Origin: Sipunculus nudus
Taxonomy: Eukaryota > Annelida > Sipuncula > Golfingiida > Sipunculidae
Length of the DNA stretch: 64,000 nucleotides
Assembly (NCBI GenBank): GCA_026874595.1
Contig: CM049306.1
Span: 105,289,142 to 105,353,141 of the forward strand
Direction: 5' to 3'
Shown here: positions 52,050 to 64,000 of the stretch, piece after piece
How positions within the stretch are numbered: the first letter of the stretch is position 1
Layout of the letters: every line of letters begins with the position of its first letter
Translations under genes and position numbers: made by a program
The notes under the pieces: generated by a model
What the model saw: only the letters and a program-made list of their open reading frames with translations
What the model was told of the DNA's origin: nothing
Database searches by the model: none

Positions 52050-54610
52050 CTTTGACAATGTTGAGAAAAAAAGTTTTTTTCCGGTCGTTTTTTATCCGGT
52101 TGGCATAATGACGGAACCACTGATTTTCTTAGCAAGACGTTCGTCATATTCCATCTTTCAGCATTCACGAGGAAATAGCAATCCGGGAGACGAAACCAGA
52201 AGGTACCATAATTCCCGGAAAATCTTGTCATGGCTGTGGTGTGCGGGTATGCACAAGCTCAGGATATTGTAACGTTTTTACTTCTAGTAAAATGAAGGGC
52301 CGGCCACTCATCCGGCCAAGTTTTTTTGTCGACCGATTTTTTGAGGCAGCCGGAAAAAATCTATACACGTCTCGCCGGCCGGTACATGGTCACGCACCGT
52401 TTTCAGCGTGCAATTCAAGAGATTTTTCCGTACAGTTTGGTCACATCTGGTTTCTACTTTTGAGTTACTGTTGAGGTCATTGATTCTGAAAAGCATGCTT
52501 GCTGTATAATTGGTTGGGTTTTTTGGTTCCGTCATCACATCTGCCGAATTTTGGCAGGATAACAATCAGCCGAAAAATCCTTGACATTGTCTAGAACTTT
52601 TGCAGCCAATTTTTCCAGCCAGATTAAAAAGAACGGCCGGCAGAACCCTCACGTCTACCAATCCTTCCGGTTTTTCCGGCAAAAAATCGGCCATAAAATC
52701 TGTAGATTTAAGGCCGGCTTTATATGTTTAAAAATTCAGAGGGCGAAAGTAATAAGCAATAAGTTTATCTTTCATTGATTTATTTATTCCGATTCATATT
52801 TAATCTCAGCATAAAAGGTAAAAAAATAAAATATAAAATAAATATTTAAAATGAAATAAATATTTAATCTCAAATGTTTACTCTAAGATTATACCTCTGT
52901 ATAGTTAAGGTATTTTTAATATCAATCACTCAAATCGGTATGATCAAAACTTTCGTTAGTCCCTATGAAGGAGGATGAACATGTTTTTGAAAAACTAGTC
53001 ATTGTGAGCCGAAAACTTGCTGATAAAAAGGCAAGAATTTCATGAGCTAATCAAATCAATAAAAATCATATATGATTTCCTCGACCAAAAGTAAAACCTA
53101 TAACTAAAAGTTTAAATTTTCATTCAATAATCACCTTAAAATGTCCTTTTCAACAAGAAAGACACAAGTAGAGGAAAATTTGTTTTTGTTTTAAGATATT
53201 GTCATGTAGTTTAATATTTGTTCACTAAAAAGTGGCTTCCTGTTACAATGAGCTTAAAATAGTGTTCTACTAAGGAATTATCTTATTTTAATGTTACAAA
53301 ATCATGTGAAAATAAATGAAAAGTTACAATATATGTATAACATCATAAAGATCACGGTACCAGGTTTAAAATAATGTACACTTTATGGGGTCTAATATAA
53401 ATTTATACCACTTTTGAATTGATTTTAGATAAAGGGGTTTAAGACAATAATGATGCCTTATACGAATTGTGTATCGTCTGTGGGATCATAACGCTAAACA
53501 AATTCACGGTGACAGACAGGTCACCATTAAACATGTATCATTGATGCAACCGTTGTCTTTTATTGCATAATATTTGTCACACGAACATTTATAAATTGTA
53601 CTTTTTTTCTCTATCAAGATCTCCTTTTTATTCTTTAGAAATTTCCTGAAAAATTTTTATAAAAATCCCCCAACCTCCTCGTCAGATGACGTCAACTGCG
53701 TGATTTGGAAAATTTGATCCTATTAACCACTTTATTGGAATCAACAACCACTCGATCAATTTCATTTTAATGAATACCTGAGAAGAATTACTCATTATGC
53801 AATGACATATTTGCTGATAAATAAAACACAGATGACCGAAATGTGAAGACTTTATAATGCCAGACTAGGTGAAGTTAGTATGATTGTTTAAGATTTTCCG
53901 TAATGCTTTATATAGAACGAGGGATCACTTGTGCGGAATTTTTAACAAAGGCAAACTATCTGGAAGCTATATTATATAAATGCAAAATAAATTACTCATC
54001 TAAAACACACAAATTAAAATACTAAAATATACGCCTTTGAAACTACATTGCACAACTCACAAGAAGTGTGACATAACTATAGATTGTCACAGTATTAAAA
54101 AATGATATTAACAGAAACCAGTGCTCTTGTGGCGATCGCGTGACTACGCAGTGTCTATTCTACCAATGAAACTAATTCTTATCTTGCATATGCATTTGCG
54201 GATCTATCGGATGCACAGGAGCACCCTCCCAACCTTTATTCTTAGCATATATATGGCCTGGTTTGGGCCTGCAGGGTTTGGGTTAGGTTCTGTTTCACTT
54301 TCTCCAAATGAATTAATTTTCATGAATATTTTGTGAATTAACGGAATACATAATCAGATTATTGCACGTGTTGAGAGAAATAATTGCATGATAAAAAATC
54401 AAAGTGTGTCTTCGAAGAATACATACACTGATAATTTAATCGGAAAAAAATTACCGTGCATGGTTGCATCTTTACAAAGTTGCATTGCACTATTTTCTGA
54501 AAAATTTTGCTTTAAATAACGTTGATGACATACATCTTAATGGCAGCATATGCGTTTTGTTTGGTTGCGTTTTTTTCTGCAATTTTAGATGTTTGGCCGG
54601 AAAATATTCC
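52050..54610. other. Non-coding; CCGGC-rich patch then AT-rich DNA
   Basis: Between 52080 and 52720 the words CCGGC, GCCGG and CGGCC occur many times (for example GGGCCGGCCACTC at 52299 and GCCGGCCGG at 52374), unlike the flanks. From 52750 the DNA is AT-rich with no recognised gene. Confidence 0.5.
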
Positions 54611-54624
54611 AAAATGAATTAACT

Positions 54625-54645
54625 CCCCCCCCCCCCCCCCCCCCC
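54625..54645. repeat. Poly-C run, 21 bases
   Basis: The longest of about a dozen poly-G or poly-C runs of 10 or more in the window. Confidence 0.95.
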
Positions 54646-54965
54646 GATATCAACCTGCAGGCTAGCGTTGGGTATTACCCAGAGTTAGCCCGATTTATTT
54701 CTCTGCCCGCGTGGTTGATGTAGCTCTTGTTTATAATAAAACAACACTGTTTTATACTGACACGTAAAGGTTGCTGAGCAACACACTCTTGTCCATTGAA
54801 GCGTAAAAGACTTACATTTCCCTGGTGCTGCACCTCATGATAAATTAAATTTACCCAGAATAGTGTACAAAAGACGTGAATTTGTAATAAATTTTTCATG
54901 ATTAAGAATCATACAAGAATTGTTTCTACTCATCCTTCTTCTGCTTCATCATCATCTTCTTATTA

Positions 54966-54969
<4 letters not shown>

Positions 54970-55007
<38 letters not shown>

Positions 55008-55101
55008 GTTTAATCGTTGGTATATCATTATGACTTGAACCATAACTATGAATATGTCTTTATTATTATTTATATATTATTCATATATATATTATCTATA
55101 T

Positions 55102-55146
<45 letters not shown>
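54970..55146. repeat. Two (TTA)n microsatellites
   Basis: (ATT)n at 54970-55007 and again at 55103-55146, separated by AT-rich DNA. Confidence 0.9.
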
Positions 55147-55147
<1 letters not shown>

Positions 55148-55149
55148 AA

Positions 55150-58100
55150 CAGAACGTTAATAATTATCGTGAGTGTCCAATATCCGAGAGCAAATACAGA
55201 GTGTAAATAACGGCAGCACGGGTGTACATATGAAGTATATATCGTGCATGCAAGGTCAGGTACGGCCCGGTGCCGCTGAAGAAGTCATGGGGTACCGTGT
55301 GTCTTGGCGTGGCCGGGTGTGTGTATGTCGGTTCCACATGGATGCACATTCAGAAAAGTGTATTTGCCCAGTGCTTTTACGGGACCATTGGAGCCTGATT
55401 CGCTGTTTGAACATGGAGCAGGGGTTGCACCTATATCCCTGTGCATTTGGACTAGGGAATGTGGCGTAAAGTGTGACGACGGAAACCAACCCCTCAACGC
55501 CTGGATTACTTTTCCTCTCTTGCTGTGTTTCTCGGTAACGGTCGTTTACTAGTCACCTGAGGTCAGCAACGGTCAGGTAAGGAGTTATTACTGTCTACGT
55601 AATGAAACAATAATCACAATTAGTCTATAGAAACAATGTATGTGATATCGCATAAGGTACGTGGTGACCTCACGAAGGGGTCGGGGGAATTTCATTGCTA
55701 AACGTGAGGCGTCGCACCAAAAAACAACTGTCACACCATTAGTGCCATATTTTAACCCCGGTTTATTCATATCATTACAATTATAAAAAAACACTACGTG
55801 GAGTTTGTGAATGATAAAACTCCGGTAAAGTTTTGACTCACACGGGCGTGGCCAGGCGTATTAACAATAGGTGCATATTTGAACTGTTTATTGACAAGGG
55901 GTGCTCGCTGCGAGGTGTGTCTGAGGAGAACTACATACATATTGCACAAAGACCCAAGGGTGTGGTTTAGGTTGTACAGAACTGGCGGGGCATCAGTACA
56001 TACTATTATACAATCCTTGGCACGTATGACACTGAACAAGTTTGTCACTTGTTAGAAATCAAGGTAGGAGCTATACGGTGTTATTATACATATGTCATCC
56101 ATCGTATTTACCTCACGTGTCTCCATGGCAATCAGCAATGTAAATACTTCGTTAAATTTTAAAACTGATTGACATTTATTTTGTTTGATACCTATATATA
56201 TTATAAGTATAAAATACTGGATTATTCAATTGTGCTCTTGCGGGCAGATAACTAATTAAGAACTGAAGACGCTTGGTCTCCATGCAGGAAGATCTTTATT
56301 TCAGAAGTCAAACGCCTTAAGAATTACTGTTACTTATTTCACATTCTGAAGAAAGAACGATTTAAAATTTGAAATACATTGAATTGTCCATGTCAGTTTT
56401 AAAACTATAAATAGCTAAAAATATAACATAAACCTTATTTTTTACCATAATGCCACATGTGCCTTCCTTGGGAAAGGACCTATGCTAAGATCGATCGTTC
56501 TGGCACTTGAGATATAAATATATTAAATGCATATCTTGAATTTCAATTTAACAACCTTTAATGTCACAGTTTGAACACGAATGACACTCCCACAGAATAT
56601 ATTCGAATTCATCATATTTGAGAAAACAAAACGAAAAGACAATTCTTTCTAGGAAAATTTTCTTTTACGTTTCAAGACTTTAACATTTTAATTCTTTTTA
56701 GGAAAATTAAAAATTTGCAACATTTATCACGCTTGGAATTTGATTTTCAGTATTATTGTTGAGGTACTTCTCAGGAATACATTATGGCAAAACATTTTCT
56801 GTTGCATTTTGTTAGTGTCAGTCCCAAGTTTGAAAGGATTGTCCCTGTAATTAATATTCGGAAGACGCAAACACACCAGGATTATACATTGTCATTCAAC
56901 AGAAAAAAAGCTTATGATATAACGGTTTACACACCTATAAGTCAATATGAATGCATGGCGGGTGAAGGAATTGGTAGTGCTGGCAGGGCAGGGATTTATA
57001 AGTGGTGGTGGTTCTACAGCAAGGTTACGAAGCAGCAGAGGTGAGGCGGGAAGCCCGGGGGAGGGGGGGGGGGGGGGCGGGGCGTAGAGGCAATAGAATG
57101 TTTAAAAATATAGGCTGTACTGGTACAATCTTGGGTAGTTGAAGAAAGCCAGATGTAAAATGTGGCGAGGTTTTAAGTGATATTAAACGTTTTGTTCTAT
57201 ATCCCATGTTCACACACCTAAATGAAAGTTTCCCTGTTAAGCTGGAAGGCAAAAGAGTACTTCTTGACAGTAGCCAATATCCTAGGTGAATCAGTCATGC
57301 ACAGTTTTAGTGGTCACACTTTCTGTGACATTCCTTTGTCCCATTCAAATCAGTATGTGCCGTTATCACCGAGTCTTAGCTGTAACAAGATGTCAGATAC
57401 ATCAAACCCAGGGTGATCCTCATGAACACTGCTGTGTATGTCTTCACACCTGTCGCGGTTCAACAACCCAATCCCGGGTCACCTCCAGTACAAAGCCACC
57501 CGTAATACCGAATAATATCTCAATTATATTATAATAATAGGCTTTACAGTGGGACAAAATACTTTGAATAATTTATATGGTGAACAAGATTACCTCCAAA
57601 CTTCAAAGGATTCTCCCTTGGATGTTTTCTGTCCCTCCACAAAATTTCAACAAATATGTTCAGAACATATTGCGTTAATTTGCCCACAGACAAACTGGGG
57701 TTAAAGTATTATTCCTTTCACCGATTGGCGAAGGTATGATCAGCCAGTAGTAGACAGAAGGCGGAAACCAAAAGGACCGAAACCGGATAGTCATGGAATC
57801 TGATTGGCTTCTGGTCACGAAGCATTCAAATAAATTCGAACGTATATGGTCAGGTACAAGATTTAAATACAGGATGTTACAATACGTGGCAGAAACCTTG
57901 TGAAAAAGTGCCACTGATGTTGTGCAGCACGAGATGAATAGAGCACAGCTGCTTTTAGAGCGCCAGTTACAAACGGCCCTGTTGTAAAGCTCGATATCAA
58001 CTTCACTGTCAGCAAGGTTGTTTTTACCATGAGAATAAGGGGTGTCTTGACCTTATTTATCATTACTAATGTCCTGAGTGGCAATATAAGATTAAATTAG

Positions 58101-61100
58101 AAAAATAAGGAATGCAAGCCTCCGCTATGTGTTTGTATTCACTTATTCGTACCATATTCTCAGGCTTATTCGTACAGAAGTGACTCTACATTTGTGAATA
58201 TCCCTTGATGGCGTTCCTGAATCCGGATCATGTGCCGGATCGACACCAATATCTAATCGATCCTTCCACATAACAAATACTCATTTTTTACATAAGGAAT
58301 GCAGTTCAACTGCAAGTCGGGGTAGGGTGAGTAGTATACAGCAGGGAATATGTCCAACAACAGGTTATATGTAGGCGAAACAGGTCAACCGTGAGAAAAA
58401 GCATTAATCGCAACGCACAAGCCATGAACTCCAAAAAGAAGATAGTGCTTGTTGAGGGTCGCTCCACAAAAGATTGACATTCAGCATCAGGCATGAGAAC
58501 CTGTCATGAAAGGATGTACACAAGGCACAACAATAGAATACTGGAGCCGATATTCATGCAACAATTTGATTAAGTAAAAGAATTAAACAGGGTTAGTGGA
58601 TACTTCACCTAGGACAAAGGATATACCTCACGATTTTTGCACATTTATAACACTAAATACATACACCACTGTTTATTCTCAGGGGAAACGGTGAGTAAAA
58701 AGAGGTAAAGGACAGTCATTGGTTTTACAAGCTCTCATACCATAGAGCTTCAGTAACAATCTGGCAACAATCATTATTTCTTTGAACAAGCCTCCAGTTG
58801 TGGTACAAGTACAAAAGACCTTGCACAATCATGAGAATCACCACCACAATCCTGGTCTACAGGTCCGTACCAACTGAGAACTACCACAAGGCCCAATTTC
58901 AACCTGAAAAGGCGAGCTTATTGGTGGCGGGCAATAGAATAGTGGTAAAGAATACAGACACCTGTGACATAAATGTAAAGAGTCTTTTCCACAAATAACC
59001 TGAAACAGAGCTTAGTAACAATAAAACCAGCATAAGGCACCTAACATCGCTGTTATTGTAGTACTGTTTCATGTTTTCTTTCAGTTAAAACGCCGTACTC
59101 AAACGCCGGTGGGAGAATACGTTATCCTTATAAGGCTGGTTTCAACGAAGGGGTTTATTTACCTTGCTCATTCTAGCCTGGTATAACGAACCTTGTAACC
59201 CTTTTGCGTTGCCGTACTTGAAGAAAATCGGCAACACCAAATTTAAATACTGTCGCAAAAATTCGTGAAATTAACTGAAATGTGACTCAGATTTACAGAG
59301 TTCTCAACTATCAGACACAATTGTTTTGTCTTATCATAACTTTTCGCTGTACTGGTTTTAAAGGATATATCCAAATTGTGCACAAAATACAGATATATTT
59401 TGATGGAAGAGGAAGACTGGATCATTTTATTCATTGAGCAACCCATATTTACCACTATTTACGAGGCTTTTTTCCATTGTCAGCAGATGGAAAAAAAACA
59501 GTCATGAGATCACTTTTAACATGAATGCACAGACACCATGACTTGCGCCGCTGAACTCAAGGAGAGGCCTACTATCCATGTTACGGTGTGAGACTTAATT
59601 TTCTAGCATATGACAGGAATAACTGCCTTTCAAACTGGGTTGTTCGTGATATTCTATTATTACCCATCTGCTCAGAAAAATCTAACAGTTAATTTAGTAG
59701 TCATATCGTTACATGGGCTGCGTTTCATACTTTGCATATGATCCATAAAACATGGCTCTCCTGTGATACCGTAAAGATATCTCTGATACCATAAAGATAC
59801 CTCTGAGAGCTTATCAGCCAGTCACACATCATCAAGCACAGGAAGTCCCCGACAGAACGATAACGGGTGTGATCATTTGCTGAAACTTTGTCACCGTCAT
59901 GTGACATATGACGTGAATCTACACCAAAGCACATATTCATCATTGAACGTCTCTCAGGCCAGGTAACTCGGGTGTCCCTTTCCCCTTGTGTATAATATGC
60001 TTTTGAAACTATTGATGTTATCGATGTAGCTCTTTGATTTAGTAAAAGTATAAATGAATCTAAGAGAGAGTTGAGTTTTTTAATATATAACGTCTGTTTG
60101 TAGAGTGATCATTTCAGCAGAGCTGTAACTGTTGCTGATATGTGGTGACACGAGTTCGGTGCTATTATACGTCTGTAAAATTTTTACATTTGGAAATGGG
60201 ATCTTGGTGAAACGTCGTCGTTAATAGATGTGTCTGCTCTGTTTTCTTTGTAGGTTAATGTTACAGGGTCCTAGTACAAGAATTAAAATAGAAGCATGCA
60301 TTGATCTGCTTTTATTATTAATTTAAGAACTGGCATCTTCATATGGTGTAATATTGCAAACTCTAAATCGAAAAAGAAATATTCTTTGATTATATTGATA
60401 TATGTCTTTATTTTTTGTCAACCGATGACTTTTAAATACACTTCAATTCCTTATGTTGCCGACTGAAAATTCATAGAAGAGACTTTGTTAACTTATTTTA
60501 ACAGTTTAAAATCTTTTGTGAATGCTTCCATGTGGATATACGAAACATTCCCCCCAAACGCTGGCCACACACCATGATAAGTGCGAAACCATCACGGTTG
60601 GCACGGTTTGTACGAACGCAAGCATGACCTATCACCAGACATGCAGCAGCCGAGCTGTATACGCCCTATCATCATTATCTGCTCTGTTTAATTGCCAAAA
60701 GAAAGTTGTTTCAGGCAAATATGACAGATATAACGTTCATTTATAATAGTTTGAAAGGTATAAATTCTGCAAGGTACACATTCATACGCGGCAACTTGGC
60801 GAGGTATCGTTTTCTTCTTAGTTAGATAGCCCATCAGCAAATTTACTCAAAAATTTATGAACACATTTTAATGAAATCTGTGGAGGGTTAGGGTTACATT
60901 TCAGGAATAACGATGATACGCAGGACCACCATAACATGTTTATTTTAAGTTTACCGGACAAGGGCCGAGTCTTTCACTGGTATTGGGACTTGCCTTTGCT
61001 GTACTAACCTGTGATTCAACCATGGAGCTGGTCAACTGTGACACACATCATTTACACACAAAGCATCATTCAATTGGGATTTTGGCGGATATTTGTCCGT

Positions 61101-61800
61101 AGTCTCAGAACAGTACTTTGTGGAAAATTGCTAACTGCCTTGCATCGTTAATTGTAAAAGAGTCTTAAACACAGTCTTGAAATTCCAAAAACTTGACATG
61201 TTTAGCATGCAAATGCAGTGTACTTTCAAAACACGCTTGTTTATCTTTGCATCAATTTGTAATTGCATATCTTGTACCACATCTGCACAGTAGCACAATA
61301 GGTCCCTGTTTGTCACCATATTTGAGTGTCAAATATCATCATCTGACGTTTGTAGCAACTCTTAGGGCCGGTGCGCTTACACCGTAAGGGAGCGGGACTA
61401 GCAACAGAACCCACCGTTGTTAACTGATATAGCATGGTTAAACGGATTTCTTTAATCTGATATTGATCTTGGAGAGTTTACTTAGTATAATTATAATAGG
61501 AAGTTGTTGTGAAGACAAATTAAGTGTGGTGGTGTTCGATCTGTTTGCCTGTGTGTATATCACATCTCAGGTGTAACGGGTCTGTGTCTGTTTTCGGCCC
61601 GACACTCCTGGGCGTACTCCTGCATGTGAAATCGTTGCTTGGTGATAACCGCAGTTTAACTTGAAGCGACTTCGCATGACAATAGTGCTGCTTCATTTAA
61701 CACAACTTGTCCGTTATATTGAAGCCCATCTTAGACAGAACTGCCTATATTGAACGTGTGTAAACTTTTTTTTTTGGGGGGGGGGAGGGGGGGATTAACC
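55150..61800. other. Non-coding stretch, no gene recognised
   Basis: Open frames are all under 100 codons and resemble nothing known. A 15-base poly-G run lies at 57063-57077, and a copy of the CCTGTGATTCAA repeat at 61008-61055. The segment 55240-55560 is GC-richer with overlapping short frames but no convincing splice pattern. Confidence 0.45.
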
Positions 61801-61810
61801 AAATAAAATT

Positions 61811-61960
61811 AGGGACCTTGACAGTCGAGGGGTAAAACGCTCGGCTCCCCGGTGTGGCTATGAGAGTGGGTTGTATAGTTGTCCGTCAAAGGCTGGTGGT
61901 TTCTCCGATTTCCTCCACTCCTATAGATTACCGTTCGCCAAAATCCTTAGAGAGTGCCTT
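61811..61960 (+). mobile_element. Degenerate tRNA-derived SINE fragment
   Basis: GTCGAGGGGTAAAACGCTCG resembles a tRNA A box region, and GAGTGGGTTGTATAG stands where a B box would be, decayed. GGTGGTTTCTCCGATTTCC and TCCACTCCTATAGA follow, similar to a SINE body motif seen across marine invertebrates. No clear tail or target duplication. Confidence 0.5.
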
Positions 61961-62108
61961 GGTTAGTTATAATAACCTTTTGTACAATCCATGTAAAATA
62001 TATAAGTTTATATTAACAATGAGACTTGTTCTACATCATAAAACAACTTATATTTACATCATTGTTGTTTCATTTTGAGAAATAAGTGTCTAAGAAGTTG
62101 TTGCTTTA

Positions 62109-62209
62109 GGCAAAAAAGGTTTGTTTCTCAGGCACTTGTTTTTACCTTTTATTGACGGGTCAGAATTTACGAGCACAGTACCTGAAAAACAAACCCTAAT
62201 CTTTTGCCC
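62109..62209. mobile_element. 101-bp MITE related to the 5928 element
   Basis: The left end GGCAAAAAAGGTTTGTTTCT then CAGGCACT mirrors the right end, whose reverse complement reads GGGCAAAAGATTAGGGTTTG then TTTTTCAGGTACT. Flanks are TTTA and TATA, near TTAA. The inner TTCTCAGGCAC motif is shared with the 335-bp MITE. Confidence 0.7.
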
Positions 62210-62871
62210 TATATAAATTTATTTTATGTAACAGAGAAGGCCAGAGGTAAACCTGTGTATAGGTATCTGAAGCCTTTTCTGTGTTCTCGAAGTGGACTGA
62301 TCACGTGATCACGTTATTTAGTATCAGAAACGTCGTGAGGTGTCGTCTGGACCAATGACCCGTATTTTCGTATATATACCACCCTTTACTCAGTTTATGT
62401 TCGCCCACATGAAAGAACCGGACTGGCACTTGTGTACCAGTGTTTACTCACTTTACAATAGTGTTCTGAAGTATATGTATTTAAATAAGATAGAGGAATG
62501 TAAATCCAATACGGTCCTCGGTAAAGCGATGTTCACGTGCGTATCCTGGCAAACCGTGATTCAAGCATGTTACTGTCGGCCCTGCACCCTGTCACCACGC
62601 ACTAGTAAAAAATAATAATAATAAAAAAAACCGGACAATTTACTTTCCTCTCTACCTTGATATTGATTAAATTTTGCGAATATATTAATCTGTGTAACAT
62701 TAACTCCTATGGGCAGTATGACAATTCTTGACGATTTTACAATTTCTGACGATGTTAGTTCTTTTCAGTAGTTTTCTTCGATCCTCTGTTGCAGATCAAA
62801 TAGTTTAACAGTGGAACATGTGGCGTCAATTTATCTTCCAGGGTGGGGGGGGGGGGGGGTCACAAACAAAC

Positions 62872-62937
62872 GCGCGCGCGCACACACACACACACACACA
62901 CGCACACACACACACATATATATATATATACACACAC
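62872..62937. repeat. Compound (CG)n(CA)n(TA)n(CA)n microsatellite
   Basis: CGCGCGCGCACACACAC continues to CACACATATATATATATACACACACC. It is alternating purine-pyrimidine throughout and follows a 15-base poly-G run at 62845-62859. Confidence 0.95.
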
Positions 62938-62939
62938 CT

Positions 62940-64000
62940 TTTAAGCGTCTGTAAGACACATTTCAAATATAGTACAATAAGTGTAAAATTTTAGAAAATA
63001 ACTTGAAGGTATTATGTTTCCAGTGTAAGTTAATTCTAAACCAGGTTTATTACATTGTAAACTCATAAATGGAACCAAAGTCTATATACATTTATTTATT
63101 AATATATTTCATTTCCTATATATAAATTTTATTTTCTGAATAGTGTAGTGAAGTGTTTGGGGATATATACCCCCCCCCCCCCCCATATTGAAGCCCCTGA
63201 GTGGAACCAAATTTTCACCAATTATACACTATCAATACTTGTACTAATTGAAGTTTGTTACAGGATCATTTCTATGTAATCAACCGTATTTTTCAATCCT
63301 ACATTATTGTCTTCATTTATTTGCATTTAGCAGCTAAGAAACAGTGATTATCCAAGATATTCAACCGTCTTGTACACAAGTATAATTGTAAAAATGTATT
63401 CACCATATCTGATAGATCCTTTACAATGCACATATTAAAGAAACACTGTCTGTTTCTTTAGAACTAATATGGTTACATTTGTTAGGACTCAGGACTAGTA
63501 ACAGTCATATCGTATCCATGAGGATGTTGCAAACATTTTAAAAATAGAATACTCACGGCTGAAATTTCAGCAACATGCCAAATGTCCAACGAGGAACATT
63601 TGGTCCTTGGAGAGTCAGTGCAATACAAATATTTTGCTAAGGAAACGACACTTAAATTCTAAGGAAATTTTGGAACTGCACAAACATGTAGTTTAGCGTT
63701 CCCAGGTCAGGATCTAGCAATTGAAGCCCGAGGAACCAGGGTTATCAGACACTCTGGCCTTTTGAAATTATAAGATTGAACCATTGTCAGTTTATTTAAG
63801 GTTGTGACGTCATCAACAATTCCTAAAACCATGAAATGTGACCGAAAGAAGATAGTGTGTTTGCAATCTATTACCAGAGCCTATTATATATTTTTTGCAG
63901 CCTGGATATGGATGATTCATAAAATTTATTTATTCACAGGTGTAAAAGTAGCTTTCTGTCTGTGACTAGATCAAAACTTACAACAATACAAATAAGGCAC
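62940..64000. other. Non-coding stretch at the right edge
   Basis: AT-rich DNA with a 15-base poly-C run at 63170-63184 and no recognisable gene. Confidence 0.5.

Overview
This is AT-rich genomic DNA from an animal, most likely a marine mollusc and probably a bivalve. The one complete gene has nine short coding exons with GT-AG introns. Most of the rest is intron or intergenic DNA full of small non-autonomous transposons, SINE and LINE remnants, (AT)n tracts, long poly-G/poly-C runs, and the diverged repeats rich in AAGGTCA and CTGTCTGTTTGT that are common in molluscan genomes. The species assignment is inference.

Layout: (1) 310-611 (+) is the last coding exon of a rhodopsin-like GPCR whose earlier exons lie outside the window. 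(2) 0.6-15 kb has no convincing gene. It holds TIR elements at 4.8 and 5.9 kb, a nested tRNA-derived SINE with target-site duplications at 10.46-10.88 kb, and two families of diverged GGTCA-rich repeats. A weak candidate first exon beside an NRF-1-like palindrome lies at 15.0-15.1 kb. (3) 19,618-35,607 (-) is NAMPT, reconstructed exon by exon as a 469-residue protein with all recognised catalytic positions present. Its introns carry a period-21 minisatellite that starts at the exon 8 donor, a 74-bp palindrome next to exon 4, a 519-bp TIR element, and a 3.4-kb TTAA-flanked element in intron 1. (4) 36.2-38.0 kb, upstream of NAMPT, holds a 158-bp MITE and a 1.5-kb TIR element. (5) 40.5-41.2 kb (-) is a dead LINE reverse transcriptase. 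(6) 43.5-44.8 kb is a satellite of about 150-bp units, each carrying an inverted AGGTCA/TGACCT pair. (7) 49.7-51.2 kb (-) is a possible small spliced gene of unknown function. (8) 51-64 kb is MITEs, microsatellites, a degenerate SINE and otherwise featureless DNA.

There is no operon logic here. NAMPT makes NMN in NAD salvage, and the GPCR is a membrane receptor; nothing links them functionally. The strongest candidates for something undescribed are the two TIR elements at 31.0-34.4 and 36.5-38.0 kb, which carry look-alike internal motif arrays (TGTCACTCCGTAACA and CTCGACACCGTTACC), the satellite carrying nuclear-receptor-like sites, and the in-frame heptad-coding minisatellite attached to NAMPT exon 8.
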